Source: Caryophanales bacterium UBA5026
GTDB lineage: Bacteria > Bacillota_I > Bacilli_A > RF39 > UBA660
Assembly (NCBI GenBank): GCA_002416285.1
Contig: DICM01000006.1
Coordinates: 1 to 64,000 of the forward strand
DNA length: 64,000 nucleotides
Direction: 5' to 3'
Shown one piece after another: positions 34,330 to 43,412 of the stretch. Made by a program: the position numbers and the translations under genes. A model generated the notes under the pieces. It did no database searches. It saw only the letters and a list, made by a program, of their open reading frames with translations, and was not told the DNA's origin. The number at the start of each line of letters is the position of its first letter. The first letter of the stretch is position 1.

Positions 34330-35333
34330 GATTTGTAGATTATTTGAAAGAAAAGTCATTGTCTATCTTCCTTTTTGTTTTATATTTTTCATTTATGTTG
34401 GTTCTATTCTCTCTATTTCATTTTACATTTTTTCTTTATTTCTTCTTTATTGTATTAAGCTTGGGGTTTTATTGTGGGATGTTTTTCTATGATTATGTTC
34501 GTAAATGTCATTTTTACAATCATTTACAAAAGCAATTGGATCAATTAGATAAGAAATATCTATTATCAGAATTATTGATAAATCCTCATTTTTTAGAAGG
34601 AAAAATTCTTTCTGAGACACTTTATGAAGCCAACAAATCGATGGAAGAACATATTGTCGACTATCGAAATCGTCTAGATGATTTTAAAGAATATTTGGAA
34701 CTTTGGATTCATGAGATGAAAATACCATTATCCAATCTGCACTTTTTCTTACACAACTATGAAACAATCCCAAAAGAAAAGCTTGCTCTTCAATTAGTTC
34801 GTCTAGAAGATGAGGTAGAACGTGTATTATTTTATGTACGAAGTGAGACAGCTGAAAAGGATTATTCGATTAAACTATTTTCTTTGAAAAAGATTGTTCA
34901 TGAGGTAATTCAAAAGCAAAAGGATGCTTTTATTGATTATAAAATCCATTTAGAGTTGAATAATCTAGAACAAGAAGTGAAGACAGATCAAAAGTGGTTG
35001 GGTTTTATCGTTGGACAAATTATTCAAAATAGTATTCAGTATCGTAGTAAGAAACCTGAAATTCATATTTATACAGTTTATGAGAATGATATATTAAAAT
35101 TAATTATTGAGGATAATGGAATCGGTATTCCAAGCGAAGACCTTCCAAGAGTATTTGATAAAACATTTACTGGTCAAAATGGTAGAGGAACAAATGCGAC
35201 AGGAATCGGTTTATTTTTATCGAAACGATTAATGGATCAACTTGGTCATAAAATAGAAATAGAATCCGAGATTGATATTGGAACCAAAGTGATTTTATCC
35301 TTTTATGACAATCATTATTACGATGTATGTTAG
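34326..35333 (+). CDS. intramembrane-sensing histidine kinase (BceS type)
   Basis: 335 residues with two membrane segments close together (about 12-32 and 37-57) and almost no extracytoplasmic loop, as in BceS-type kinases that read the transporter's activity instead of binding the drug. H-box ELWIHEMKIPLSNL (His about 129), N-box IIQNSIQYR, G-boxes IEDNGIGIPSEDL and ATGIGLFLSKRL. Overlaps the regulator gene by four bases. Confidence 0.92.
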   Translation: MRFVDYLKEKSLSIFLFVLYFSFMLVLFSLFHFTFFLYFFFIVLSLGFYCGMFFYDYVRKCHFYNHLQKQLDQLDKKYLLSELLINPHFLEGKILSETLYEANKSMEEHIVDYRNRLDDFKEYLELWIHEMKIPLSNLHFFLHNYETIPKEKLALQLVRLEDEVERVLFYVRSETAEKDYSIKLFSLKKIVHEVIQKQKDAFIDYKIHLELNNLEQEVKTDQKWLGFIVGQIIQNSIQYRSKKPEIHIYTVYENDILKLIIEDNGIGIPSEDLPRVFDKTFTGQNGRGTNATGIGLFLSKRLMDQLGHKIEIESEIDIGTKVILSFYDNHYYDVC

Positions 35334-35398
35334 CCTTACAGAAATGTAAGGTTTTGTTCGATAATTCGATGGTAAAGAACAAAACTTTTTTCTATAAT
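35334..35398 (+). promoter_or_regulatory. Bce-type operator and promoter for the transporter genes
   Basis: TTACA-GAAA-TGTAA (35336-35349) exactly fits the TNACA-N4-TGTAA site known for BceR-like regulators. A second inverted repeat GTTTTGTTC/GAACAAAAC (35351-35359 and 35377-35385) follows, with a T-run that could act as terminator for kinase transcripts. The -10 is TATAAT (35393-35398) with no consensus -35, as usual for activated promoters. Confidence 0.8.
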
Positions 35399-35419
35399 AG
35401 AATGGAAGGAGGAAATTTT

Positions 35420-36187
35420 ATGAAAACAATTTTAAAAATTGATCAAATTGAAAAATATTATGGAAATAAATCTAATTTAACGAAAGCGATTGATTCTATT
35501 TCTTTTGAAGTAGAGAAAGGTGAATTTGTAGCAATTATGGGTGCTAGTGGTAGTGGTAAAACAACATTACTAAATTGCATTTCCACAATCGATCGTGTCA
35601 CGAGTGGGCATATCTATGTGGGAGGGAGTGATATCACAAAACTAAAAGGAAATCACTTGAATCGTTTCCGTAGAGAACAGTTAGGTTTTATCTTTCAAGA
35701 TTTTAATTTGTTAGATACTTTAACTGCTTACGAAAATATTGCGATTGCTTTAACAATTCAGAAAATAAAACCCTCTGAAATAGAAAAACGAGTTAAGAAA
35801 ATAGCGGAACAATTAAGTATTACTGATGTGTTGAAAAAATATCCATATCAGATGTCTGGTGGGCAAAAACAACGTGTAGCTTCTGCTCGGGCAATGATTA
35901 CTAATCCAAAGTTAGTTTTAGCGGATGAACCAACTGGGGCCTTAGATTCTAAATCAGCTAAAAGATTATTGGAGAATTTAGAATTTTTAAATACAGAGAA
36001 TGAGGCAACTATTTTAATGGTAACTCATGACGCATTTACAGCTAGTTATGCTTCTCGAGTGGTTTTTATAAAGGATGGTAAAATTTTCAATGAAATACGA
36101 AAAGGAAACTCAACAAGAAAAGAATTTTTTGATAAAATTATTGATGTAGTAACCTTACTTGGTGGTGATTTAAATGATGTTATTTAA
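35420..36187 (+). CDS. Bce-type ABC transporter ATPase
   Basis: 255 residues with Walker A GASGSGKTT, Q-loop FQDFNLLDTLTAYEN, signature MSGGQKQRVASARA, Walker B VLADEPTGALD and switch His TH. Start set by AAGGAGG at 35406-35412. The 14-base overlap with the permease gene shows they are made together. Powers the BceAB-type transporter that frees lipid-II-cycle targets from peptide antibiotics. Confidence 0.93.
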   Translation: MKTILKIDQIEKYYGNKSNLTKAIDSISFEVEKGEFVAIMGASGSGKTTLLNCISTIDRVTSGHIYVGGSDITKLKGNHLNRFRREQLGFIFQDFNLLDTLTAYENIAIALTIQKIKPSEIEKRVKKIAEQLSITDVLKKYPYQMSGGQKQRVASARAMITNPKLVLADEPTGALDSKSAKRLLENLEFLNTENEATILMVTHDAFTASYASRVVFIKDGKIFNEIRKGNSTRKEFFDKIIDVVTLLGGDLNDVI

Positions 36188-38225
36188 ATTAGCACTTAAA
36201 AATATTAAAAAAAGTATTAAGGATTACACTATTTATTTCTTTACATTGATTTTAGGTATTTCCATTTTCTATATCTTTAATGCAATGGAAAGTCAGACTG
36301 TCCTTTTAAATGTGTCTTCTTCTGGAAAAGAGATTATTAAACTAATGAATAGTTTCTTGTCTGGTGTAAGTGTCTTTGTTTCGTTTGTTTTAGGGTTTTT
36401 AATTATTTATGCGAGTAATTTCTTAATTAAACGAAGAAAAAAAGAATTTGGGATTTATATGACACTTGGAATGAGTAAAGGAGAAATTTCTAAAATACTT
36501 GTTTTTGAGATGCTATTTGTAGGAATCTTATCGCTAATTGTAGGAGGAATTCTAGGTATATTTTTATCTCAATTGATGTCTGTTTGGGTAGCAAAAATGT
36601 TTGAAACCGATATGAGTTCGTTTACCTTTATATTTTCTTCTAAAGCGTTAATTAAAACAATTTTATACTTTGGTATTATGTACGTCATTGTACTTCTATT
36701 CAACACCATGTCTGTAAGTAGATGCAAATTAATTAATTTATTGCAGGCAGGTAGAAAAAATGAGCAAGTGAAAATAAAAAATAAATTTGTTTCATTTCTA
36801 GTATTTTTAATATCTACAATAATGTTAGGATATGCTTATTATCAAGTGACATTTAATGTTGATCAGTTATCTAATCAGCTACTGTTAATTGCTATTGGCT
36901 TAGGGTGTGTTGGAACTTATTTATTATTCTGGTCATTATCTGGTATTTTGCTAAGTTTGATTAGAAGGAATAAAAAAGTTTATTATAAAGATTTAAATTC
37001 ATTTGTATTGCAGCAGATGAATAGTAAAATCAATACTACTGTTTTTTCAATGACAATTATTTCAATTTTATTATTCTTGACTATCTGTATTTTATCAAGT
37101 GGACTTTCTATTAAAGATTCGATGACAAAAAATTTGAAAACGTTATCTCCGATGGATTTTCAGGCAATAAAATTGTATCATCCAAAGGAGGGTATCGAGT
37201 ATTCAGAGACACAACTTGCTGATCTTAAATATTCAACCAGAGAATCAATGGGACATTTAGGATTTGATGATTCATTCTTTAAAGATATTGTTGAAGTAGA
37301 TACCTATATTGATCCTGCTTTAACGATGGAAGTAGCATTTGGAAGTACTGTAGAGGCGCTTAAAAAGGATTATCCTTATGTCAGATTAAATACAGCTGAA
37401 ATCATTATGACAGTTAGTGATTATAATCGAATTGCAAAAGCATTTCATATGGAAACACTATCTTTAGGTAGTGATGAATATGCGATTGCCGGAAATTATG
37501 ATTTAATCTTAAAATATCGTAATCTTGCTTTAAAAGAGGGAGTAAAAATTACAGTTAGTGGTAAAGTTTATTCTCCAAAATATGATAGCGTGAAATATGG
37601 TTTTCTTGATATGAATGCTAACCCATCTAATATGGGAATTATTATTGTTCCAGATGAGGCAGTAAATGATTCTATGCTTGATAAGAACTATATGACGGCA
37701 AATTATAATGTTTCCAATGATGATGAAAAAGAACAATTTGAGGAACGCATCCAAAATATCGATAACAAAAGTGATGAAATGTTTAATATTGATGGTGTGA
37801 CAAAAATCATTATTTATGAAGCTAGTATTGGACTTGGAGCAATGGCTACATTCGTCGGGATCTATCTAGGCTTGATTTTTCTAATAACGAGCGCAGCTAT
37901 TCTAGCACTAAAGGAACTTTCAGAAAGTTCTGATAATAAAGAAAGATATCAAATGCTTAGAAAAATAGGTGTTGATGAACATATGATTAATCAGGCATTA
38001 TGGAGACAAATTTCTTTATTCTTTATGTTTCCGTTAGTAATTGCAATTATCCATTCAATTGCAGGAATTTCTTTTGCAAATCAGATTTTAATTTCTCTTG
38101 GGACAGATAGTATGTTGCCATCAATATTTATGACAACAACATTCTTCCTTATTATTTATGGAGGATACTTTGTGATTACTTATTGGTCTAGTAAAAATGT
38201 AATCCAAGAAGATGAAAGACGTTAG
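36174..38225 (+). CDS. Bce-type ABC transporter permease
   Basis: 683 residues, ten membrane segments in the FtsX-like pattern (one, then three, two, one, three) with a roughly 200-residue extracytoplasmic domain (about 315-530) that in relatives recognises the drug complex. KRRKKEFGIYMTLGMSKGEI and RYQMLRKIGVDEHMI are the coupling-helix segments. It also signals to the kinase encoded upstream. Drug specificity cannot be told from sequence. Confidence 0.9.
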   Translation: MMLFKLALKNIKKSIKDYTIYFFTLILGISIFYIFNAMESQTVLLNVSSSGKEIIKLMNSFLSGVSVFVSFVLGFLIIYASNFLIKRRKKEFGIYMTLGMSKGEISKILVFEMLFVGILSLIVGGILGIFLSQLMSVWVAKMFETDMSSFTFIFSSKALIKTILYFGIMYVIVLLFNTMSVSRCKLINLLQAGRKNEQVKIKNKFVSFLVFLISTIMLGYAYYQVTFNVDQLSNQLLLIAIGLGCVGTYLLFWSLSGILLSLIRRNKKVYYKDLNSFVLQQMNSKINTTVFSMTIISILLFLTICILSSGLSIKDSMTKNLKTLSPMDFQAIKLYHPKEGIEYSETQLADLKYSTRESMGHLGFDDSFFKDIVEVDTYIDPALTMEVAFGSTVEALKKDYPYVRLNTAEIIMTVSDYNRIAKAFHMETLSLGSDEYAIAGNYDLILKYRNLALKEGVKITVSGKVYSPKYDSVKYGFLDMNANPSNMGIIIVPDEAVNDSMLDKNYMTANYNVSNDDEKEQFEERIQNIDNKSDEMFNIDGVTKIIIYEASIGLGAMATFVGIYLGLIFLITSAAILALKELSESSDNKERYQMLRKIGVDEHMINQALWRQISLFFMFPLVIAIIHSIAGISFANQILISLGTDSMLPSIFMTTTFFLIIYGGYFVITYWSSKNVIQEDERR

Positions 38226-38234
38226 TCTTTTTTT
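38215..38234 (+). terminator. terminator overlapping the permease stop
   Basis: AAAGAC-GTTA-GTCTTT followed by T. Confidence 0.8.
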
Positions 38235-38272
38235 CTTTTTTCTGAATATTGTACTAATAGGAGAGTGGTTAT

Positions 38273-38641
38273 ATGGATGCGCAATTACGTTTGATTCCGT
38301 TTTTTGCTTTTAGAAATATACAGATTCCTAGGCATATTGCACCCGAATTTAAAGTAGAAAAGATAAATGATGATGATTATAAAATAATTCCCGCACCACT
38401 TGTTATCAAAGATGGTAATGATTTTGATAGTCTATATATTAATTATGATAAGCTACTACCAGAATATAGGAATTTATATGCTGCTCAAATGTGTACTTTT
38501 TCCGTGAATGAGAATGGAACTTATAAATTAGAAACCAGAATATATAGTAAAGATGAATCTGAATTAATAGAGAATAGAACCTATGAATTACAAAAGAAAA
38601 AAAGTTTTTTTCCTAAATTAAGAGATATTATAAAGAAATAA
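38273..38641 (+). CDS. unrecognised soluble protein, 122 aa
   Basis: No family recognised. No signal peptide or membrane segment. The chain is rich in Asp/Asn and aromatic residues, and ends in a basic, lysine-rich helix (QKKKSFFPKLRDIIKK). AGGAGAGTGG lies before the ATG. It stands alone between the Bce module and tRNA-Thr. Confidence 0.65.
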   Translation: MDAQLRLIPFFAFRNIQIPRHIAPEFKVEKINDDDYKIIPAPLVIKDGNDFDSLYINYDKLLPEYRNLYAAQMCTFSVNENGTYKLETRIYSKDESELIENRTYELQKKKSFFPKLRDIIKK

Positions 38642-38651
38642 AAAGAACATT

Positions 38652-38680
38652 TTGACTTGTCATAAAATCATAGTTATGAT
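38652..38680 (+). promoter_or_regulatory. tRNA-Thr promoter
   Basis: TTGACT (38652-38657), 17-bp spacer, TATGAT (38675-38680), 18 bases before the tRNA. Confidence 0.75.
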
Positions 38681-38697
38681 AAAATAAATTTGTTCTT

Positions 38698-38771
38698 GCC
38701 GCAATAGTATAATGGTATTACGAGGCCATGGTAAGGCTTTAATCGGTGTTCAATTCACCGTTGCGGCACCA
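38698..38771 (+). tRNA. tRNA-Thr (anticodon GGT)
   Basis: Cloverleaf: acceptor GCCGCAA/TTGCGGC, three-pair D stem GTA/TAC, anticodon stem AGGCC/GGCTT with loop ATGGTAA (GGT at 38730-38732, U33 and A37 as expected), four-base variable loop, T arm CGGTG-TTCAATT-CACCG, discriminator A and encoded CCA. G1-C72 and C2-G71 agree with known Thr identity pairs. Confidence 0.88.
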
Positions 38772-38780
38772 TTTGAAAAC

Positions 38781-38806
38781 AACTTGCGATTGGCTCGCAA
38801 GTTTTA
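38781..38806 (+). terminator. terminator after tRNA-Thr
   Basis: AACTTGCGA (38781-38789), five-base loop, TCGCAAGTT (38795-38803), short T-run. Confidence 0.7.
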
Positions 38807-39144
38807 TAATGTATGGAACTAACTATCTTCTTTCTTTTAATAATGGAAAGGAGATTTTTTAATACGAACATTTATATTTTTACTATTACAACAACATCGA
38901 TGATTTTTGGGGTGAAAGAATAAAGTATTATATTTTGTAGAACAGTTAATATGTATTATCAATTACCATATAAAAATATATTTTTATCAAAAAGCTATAA
39001 TAATTTGATTCTTATGATTACAAAGATTGTAGAAAAGATTATTAAATAGAGAAACAAAGAAAATATTATTAATCATAATTTAAAAAATGATTGGAATTTG
39101 TAAAAACATGATATAATAAAAATAATTTATGGGGAGGTTTTGAA
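38807..39144. other. gene-free stretch before thyX
   Basis: About 340 bases with no supported gene. A 32-codon ATG frame at 38951 lacks a ribosome site. An AAAGGAG at 38847 is followed by no start codon. TTGGAA (39091-39096) and TATAAT (39112-39117), 15-bp spacer, probably drive thyX. Confidence 0.5.
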
Positions 39145-40341
39145 ATGGAACAAAACAAGATTAAGGTAGAGTTATTACCACATACACCATTTTTAAAATA
39201 TAATGGTAAATTTGATAAAGAGGCAGCTATTGAATATAGTGCTAAACTTGCTGGTGAGTGTTACGAACCAGAAGGTTGGTCAAAATTGAGACTTGAAGCT
39301 GATAATAAAACAGAAAAAAGAATTAAACAAACTTTAGACCCAGAACACGCCACGCCCTATGAGCATATTGGTATTGGGTTTGAAATTGTTAATTTGCCAA
39401 AAATATTAGCGATGGTATTAAACAATGAAAGACAATGTTCGACAAGTGAAAAATCAGCAAGATATACGCGAATTGATCCTACTGTTGATTCTAACATTTC
39501 AACTAAAGAAGGGGAATTATATGAAAAATGGATTAATATTTTTAAATTAAAAATAAAATCCCAATATGGAAATATTCATAATGATTCTAAGGTTGAAAAA
39601 TTAGCACAAGAAAATGCGAGATATTTAGTATCAGTTTTTGCTTCAACAAAAATGATACACACTGTACCTTGGATTCAAGTAAATAGAATAATATCATTTA
39701 TGCAAAAGTATATGATGAAAGAAAATAAAAATGAATTTGATGAAAGATTAATTGAATCATTTAAACAATTTATTTCCTGTTTTGAGGAATTAAATGTTGT
39801 TGACGAAAGAGCAATGTCAAATCGAAAAGATAGAAGCTTATCTTTATTTGCGGATAAGACTGTTGAAGAGCGTTTTGGAACAGCTTATTCAACAAATTAT
39901 AAAGGCTCTTTTGCTCAATTAGCCCAAGCACATAGACATAGAACTTTGGAATATGGTATGCAATTTTTAGAAGAAAAGGAATATTATGTTCCACCAATTT
40001 TAAAAGATGAAACAGCTTTAGTAGATGAGTGGTTAAACGACATTACATCTGTTGGTTATGCTAATCCTCAAGGAGAATTAGTTTCAATAAACGAATGTGG
40101 TACATATGATAAGTTTATTTTAAAAACAAAAGAAAGATTATGTTCAGCAGCACAACAAGAAATAATGGTACAAACTCGAGAAACATTACTAAAATATAAA
40201 AAAGCGTTAGAAGAATCAAATCATCCTTTAGCAAAAGATATTGCATTATATTCAAGAGGGGCAAGATGCACTTTCCCTGATTATGAGTGCGCGAATGATT
40301 GTAAATTTGCCGAGGGAAAAACTTTGGTTAGAAAAATATAA
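39145..40341 (+). CDS. thyX: ThyX-like FAD-dependent thymidylate synthase, two divergent halves
   Basis: 398 residues, nearly twice a normal ThyX. The first half has NNERQCSTSEKSARYTRI (93-110), the ThyX motif region with NER-Q in place of RHR, then AQENARYLVSVFASTKMIHTVPWIQVNR (153-181). The second half has AQAHRHRTLEYGM (260-272), an intact RHR, and KERLCSAAQQEIMVQTRE (329-346) matching the AQ-EIR segment. So one chain holds two ThyX-like domains, possibly forming a pseudo-tetramer. C-terminal Cys at 375, 382, 386 may bind a metal. GGGGAGG precedes the ATG. Methylates dUMP to dTMP if active. Confidence 0.8.
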   Translation: MEQNKIKVELLPHTPFLKYNGKFDKEAAIEYSAKLAGECYEPEGWSKLRLEADNKTEKRIKQTLDPEHATPYEHIGIGFEIVNLPKILAMVLNNERQCSTSEKSARYTRIDPTVDSNISTKEGELYEKWINIFKLKIKSQYGNIHNDSKVEKLAQENARYLVSVFASTKMIHTVPWIQVNRIISFMQKYMMKENKNEFDERLIESFKQFISCFEELNVVDERAMSNRKDRSLSLFADKTVEERFGTAYSTNYKGSFAQLAQAHRHRTLEYGMQFLEEKEYYVPPILKDETALVDEWLNDITSVGYANPQGELVSINECGTYDKFILKTKERLCSAAQQEIMVQTRETLLKYKKALEESNHPLAKDIALYSRGARCTFPDYECANDCKFAEGKTLVRKI

Positions 40342-40436
40342 AATCTTATAATAATAGAGTAAGTTAAATTAATACGAATATTGTAATTATTGGTTTATTT
40401 AACGGCCTTGATTAATTTTTCGAGTGATATAAAAAT

Positions 40437-40461
40437 ACTAACTAGAAATGGTTAGTTTTTT
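40437..40461 (+). terminator. rho-independent terminator
   Basis: ACTAAC (40437-40442), eight-base loop, GTTAGT (40451-40456), T-run; ends the thyX transcript 95 bases after its stop. Confidence 0.65.
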
Positions 40462-40500
40462 ATTATATAATGTATTTATATTTAAATTGTAGGTGGTAAA

Positions 40501-41222
40501 ATGTTTCACAATTATTTTAACAATCAAATTCAAATAAAAGATATTAATAATATTGATTTAGATTCAGTATTTTTACATTATACTAATGTTTGTAATCTTG
40601 AGAATATTTTAAATAAAGGTTTAGAGCCAAGAATTGGTATAAATTCTAAAGGTATCGAAAAAAGTGAAAAAGTATTTTTTTCGGTAGGGGATAAAGGTGC
40701 ATTAGTAATTATGGATGTGTGGTTAAAATGGTTAATTATTAAACCTAAAAGTAACTTTATTTATTGGATTGGTGCGTATTTGTTGAATATCCCATTATGC
40801 CCTAAATTTCTTCATAATATAATTATCTCTGTGAACAAGAAAAATAAAAATAAATATTCAGGGGCATATAAAAAATTAAAAAATATCCTGGATAATAGTG
40901 TATATTTAGTTTTGGATCTAAAAGAGAATATAGATTTTAGTTTTAATGATATTGATGAAGTTAAAACCCAAAAATTTCCAAAAAATATCTTGAAAATATC
41001 TATCAATATGAAAGTAATTTAGGTGATAATAAAATGGAATATTGGAATATGCATACATATTCTAATAAAGTTATTGAAAAAAGTAAAATATCTTTATTAA
41101 AAAATGGCGATAATTTTTCAGCAAATGAGATTATCAAAACTCTTGCAAATAAAAATAAAGATTTTATTAAAGTTAACTGTAAATTATTAAATGACTATTT
41201 GATGTTTTTAGATAATAATTAA
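40501..41222 (+). pseudogene. unrecognised gene broken by a frameshift at an A6 run
   Basis: The first frame (40501-41022, 173 codons: FLHYTNVCNLENILNKGLEP...EKVFFSVGDKGALVIMD) drifts into nonsense after KTQKFP and stops. From the A6 run at 40980-40985 the -1 frame continues without a stop as KYLENIYQYESNLGDNKMEYWNMHTYSNKVIEKS to 41222. The two parts read as one protein of about 240 residues. Either a one-base indel inactivated it or -1 slippage on A-AAA-AAT makes the full product. Family not recognised. The ATG at 41034 with GGTGAT before it could allow separate translation of the end. Confidence 0.65.
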
Positions 41223-41387
41223 AATATGTCCAGATAATTACTCGTTAGTTATGTGGTAGAATTTAGTTATTTTTTATCCTTTTTGCTAAATTGCTTTATA
41301 ATAACATACTCATAAACCTGTGAATTCTATATCATATAGTAAACATTAACAATGTTTTAAAATATAGAAAGGAGTAGGGTATTAACG

Positions 41388-42302
41388 ATGATAAATTTAC
41401 AACTCGAAATGCAGAGTGGTAATTATGTAGAAACATTAGCGAATGTTATTTTTGATACAGTAAATACTTTAAATGGAAATATTGATTACGATACAACAAC
41501 AGGGATTATTACCTTTAACGAAGCCGACACATATAAAATAAATTAGTGGATAGCAAGCCAATCTTCGCTTGCTACTAATGGTTCATGTTTTTCGTTTGTA
41601 ACTTCAGATGGAGAGAGTTATGGGAATTCACCGATCAAGACTGATCAAGTAAGTGGAGTTTGCTTGATAAATATAACATCAACTCCTATGAGTGCGAATC
41701 TTATAAATCAAAGTACAGAGACAGTTTATTATTCTCAGATAGTTCCAACCAAAGCACTTATGGTAATTGAGAAAGTTTACGAAAATAATGCCGTTGCAAT
41801 TATACCTTATGCTGCACAAGATACAGCAATAGGCGTTTTAGATTCTGGCATTTATATGGACAATTTTGGTTTTAGTGGTAGTGCTAATACAAATAATCAA
41901 TATAATGCCCCAACATTACCAGAAACTATTTCTGGCGATCCTGAAATGATAAGTTTTAGTATCCCAGTAGATGGAACAATCACTAACATAGCGGCTAGTT
42001 ATACTGGTAGTGGTCAAATAGAAGAGGGAAATGTTTCAGTACGAGTGGTATTATATGAATCAGATCCTAGTCAAAGTGTTTTTCATTTAATAAATGCAAG
42101 TTTAACAATTTTAAACCCAGCTATTGATAGTAGTGTATCTTCGGGATTTACAGTTAGTGGAACACAAACTATTAATTATCCTGTATCTGTAGGAACAAGA
42201 ATAGCAATACTATTATTTGTTGTTCAAGAGGATGGTGCACCGGCAGATACTTCTGCACAACTAATTGGCAGTTTTAGTGGAGGAGTTTCAATCAGCTTTT
42301 AA
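41388..42302 (+). pseudogene. BclB-like surface protein gene with an in-frame TAG
   Basis: One frame runs 304 codons from ATG 41388 except for a TAG at 41544-41546 (codon 53). The first part (NVIFDTVNTLNGNIDYDTTTGIITFNEADTYKIN-stop-WIASQSS) is a TNF/C1q-like spore-surface domain; relatives read WW at the stop, so TGG to TAG is likely. The rest (IIPYAAQD..., FSIPVDGTITNIAASYTG, VSVGTRIAILLFV) matches the BclB C-terminal domain. No collagen repeats are present. Translation could restart at a TTG at 41664. Weak spacing of AAAGGAG (41368-41374) to the ATG. Confidence 0.7.
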
Positions 42303-42327
42303 TATAACTTATATAAAAAAACATTTT

Positions 42328-42366
42328 GTGATATTTGATCACGCTTTGAAGCGTTTATGTTATAAT
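42328..42366 (+). promoter_or_regulatory. two overlapping hairpins and extended -10
   Basis: GTGAT-ATTTG-ATCAC (42328-42342) and ACGCTT-TG-AAGCGT (42341-42354) precede TGT-TATAAT (42361-42366). The hairpins may end the previous transcript or form an operator. Confidence 0.45.
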
Positions 42367-42383
42367 AATTCTGGAGGGTTGCT

Positions 42384-42932
42384 ATGGAAACAAAATCTGC
42401 AAATAATTATCCAATCAAGTACGCAATAGTGCCGATTCTTGAACCAATTGTTGGAGTTGCCGCCTACATAGTTACTAAATGTTACGTGGTAAGTGAAATA
42501 AAAAGATTTAAAAAGGATGGAACTTCAGAGATGAGTTATGAAGTGGTATTGCCATATCAAGAGAATAAATGCGATAATAGAGGTAACTTAGAAAGACAAT
42601 ATCCTAATTATAACTATTATCATCAGTGTACTAATTATATTGTTTTACCACAACTATATGATGATCACAAAATTGCTTTAGAAATTGCAACTAAAATGAA
42701 TAAAGAAATATTGGATACAGAAATCTACCTATTACTACATGATGAAAAGTTTGAGAAAAGAGTAAAAACAATACAAGAACATCATCAGTACACAGTTGCC
42801 CAATATAAAAAAATGGAAAAGATATTTGAAGAAAACACACGTGATATGAAAGTAAAGACAGATACTACTTTGGAGTCTAATAAAGTTTTCGAAAAAACTG
42901 GCGTTCAAACAAATAGTTTCTATATTAAATAA
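42384..42932 (+). CDS. unrecognised soluble protein, 182 aa
   Basis: No family recognised. A hydrophobic patch near 16-30 (PILEPIVGVAAYIV) is too short and broken for a clear membrane segment. The second half is a long helix region (about 98-165) with charged heptads that may form a coiled coil. GGAGGG before the ATG. Lies in a stretch of unrecognised genes between the BclB-like remnant and splB. Confidence 0.6.
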   Translation: METKSANNYPIKYAIVPILEPIVGVAAYIVTKCYVVSEIKRFKKDGTSEMSYEVVLPYQENKCDNRGNLERQYPNYNYYHQCTNYIVLPQLYDDHKIALEIATKMNKEILDTEIYLLLHDEKFEKRVKTIQEHHQYTVAQYKKMEKIFEENTRDMKVKTDTTLESNKVFEKTGVQTNSFYIK

Positions 42933-42991
42933 AACGAATTCTTTCTAAGGAAAACAGTTAGATTATTTTACTAATTTATAAGGAGAATATT

Positions 42992-43279
42992 ATGTTAAGA
43001 TTCATTGTTTTATTATTCGCTATCGTCCTTCTTAGTAGTTTTATAATTTATATAATTGATAGAATAAAGATTTTAAAAAAATTAAAATATATTGCAGTTG
43101 GATTTATGCTTATAATGTTGATTATTAGTCTCATTAAAATAAATACAGTAAAAGAAGGATTCTCCGATATAGCTAATTTCCTATTATTTTTAATGTTTTT
43201 TATCTCTTTTTTAAGTATGCTTTCAACATCCATCTATTTAGACAATAGATTCAAGAAAGCGTTAAAACAACAAAAATAA
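42992..43279 (+). CDS. small membrane protein, 95 aa
   Basis: Three hydrophobic segments (about 1-22, 28-47, 58-79) and a basic tail. AAGGAG precedes the ATG. Function unknown; ends before a strong terminator. Confidence 0.6.
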   Translation: MLRFIVLLFAIVLLSSFIIYIIDRIKILKKLKYIAVGFMLIMLIISLIKINTVKEGFSDIANFLLFLMFFISFLSMLSTSIYLDNRFKKALKQQK

Positions 43280-43342
43280 GATGTTTAATGAAAAAACCGT
43301 TGATTATATATGGTCGATTTATTTTTATATTTTCTAAATATT

Positions 43343-43369
43343 ACTAGCCATTTTATGGTTAGTTTTTTT
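43343..43369 (+). terminator. rho-independent terminator
   Basis: ACTAGCCAT (43343-43351), TTT loop, ATGGTTAGT (43355-43363), T-run. Confidence 0.85.
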
Positions 43370-43412
43370 ATAAAATAATAATATAAGTACAAACTAAATA
43401 TGGAGGTTACTT

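Noticed and set aside
35351..35390. The GTTTTGTTC/GAACAAAAC repeat as the main operator of the transporter
   Set aside because: The upstream TTACA-N4-TGTAA fits the known site exactly; this repeat with its T-run looks more like a terminator, so I kept it as secondary.
38941..39050. 32-codon frame before thyX
   Set aside because: No ribosome site, low-complexity AT-rich codons and no recognisable features.
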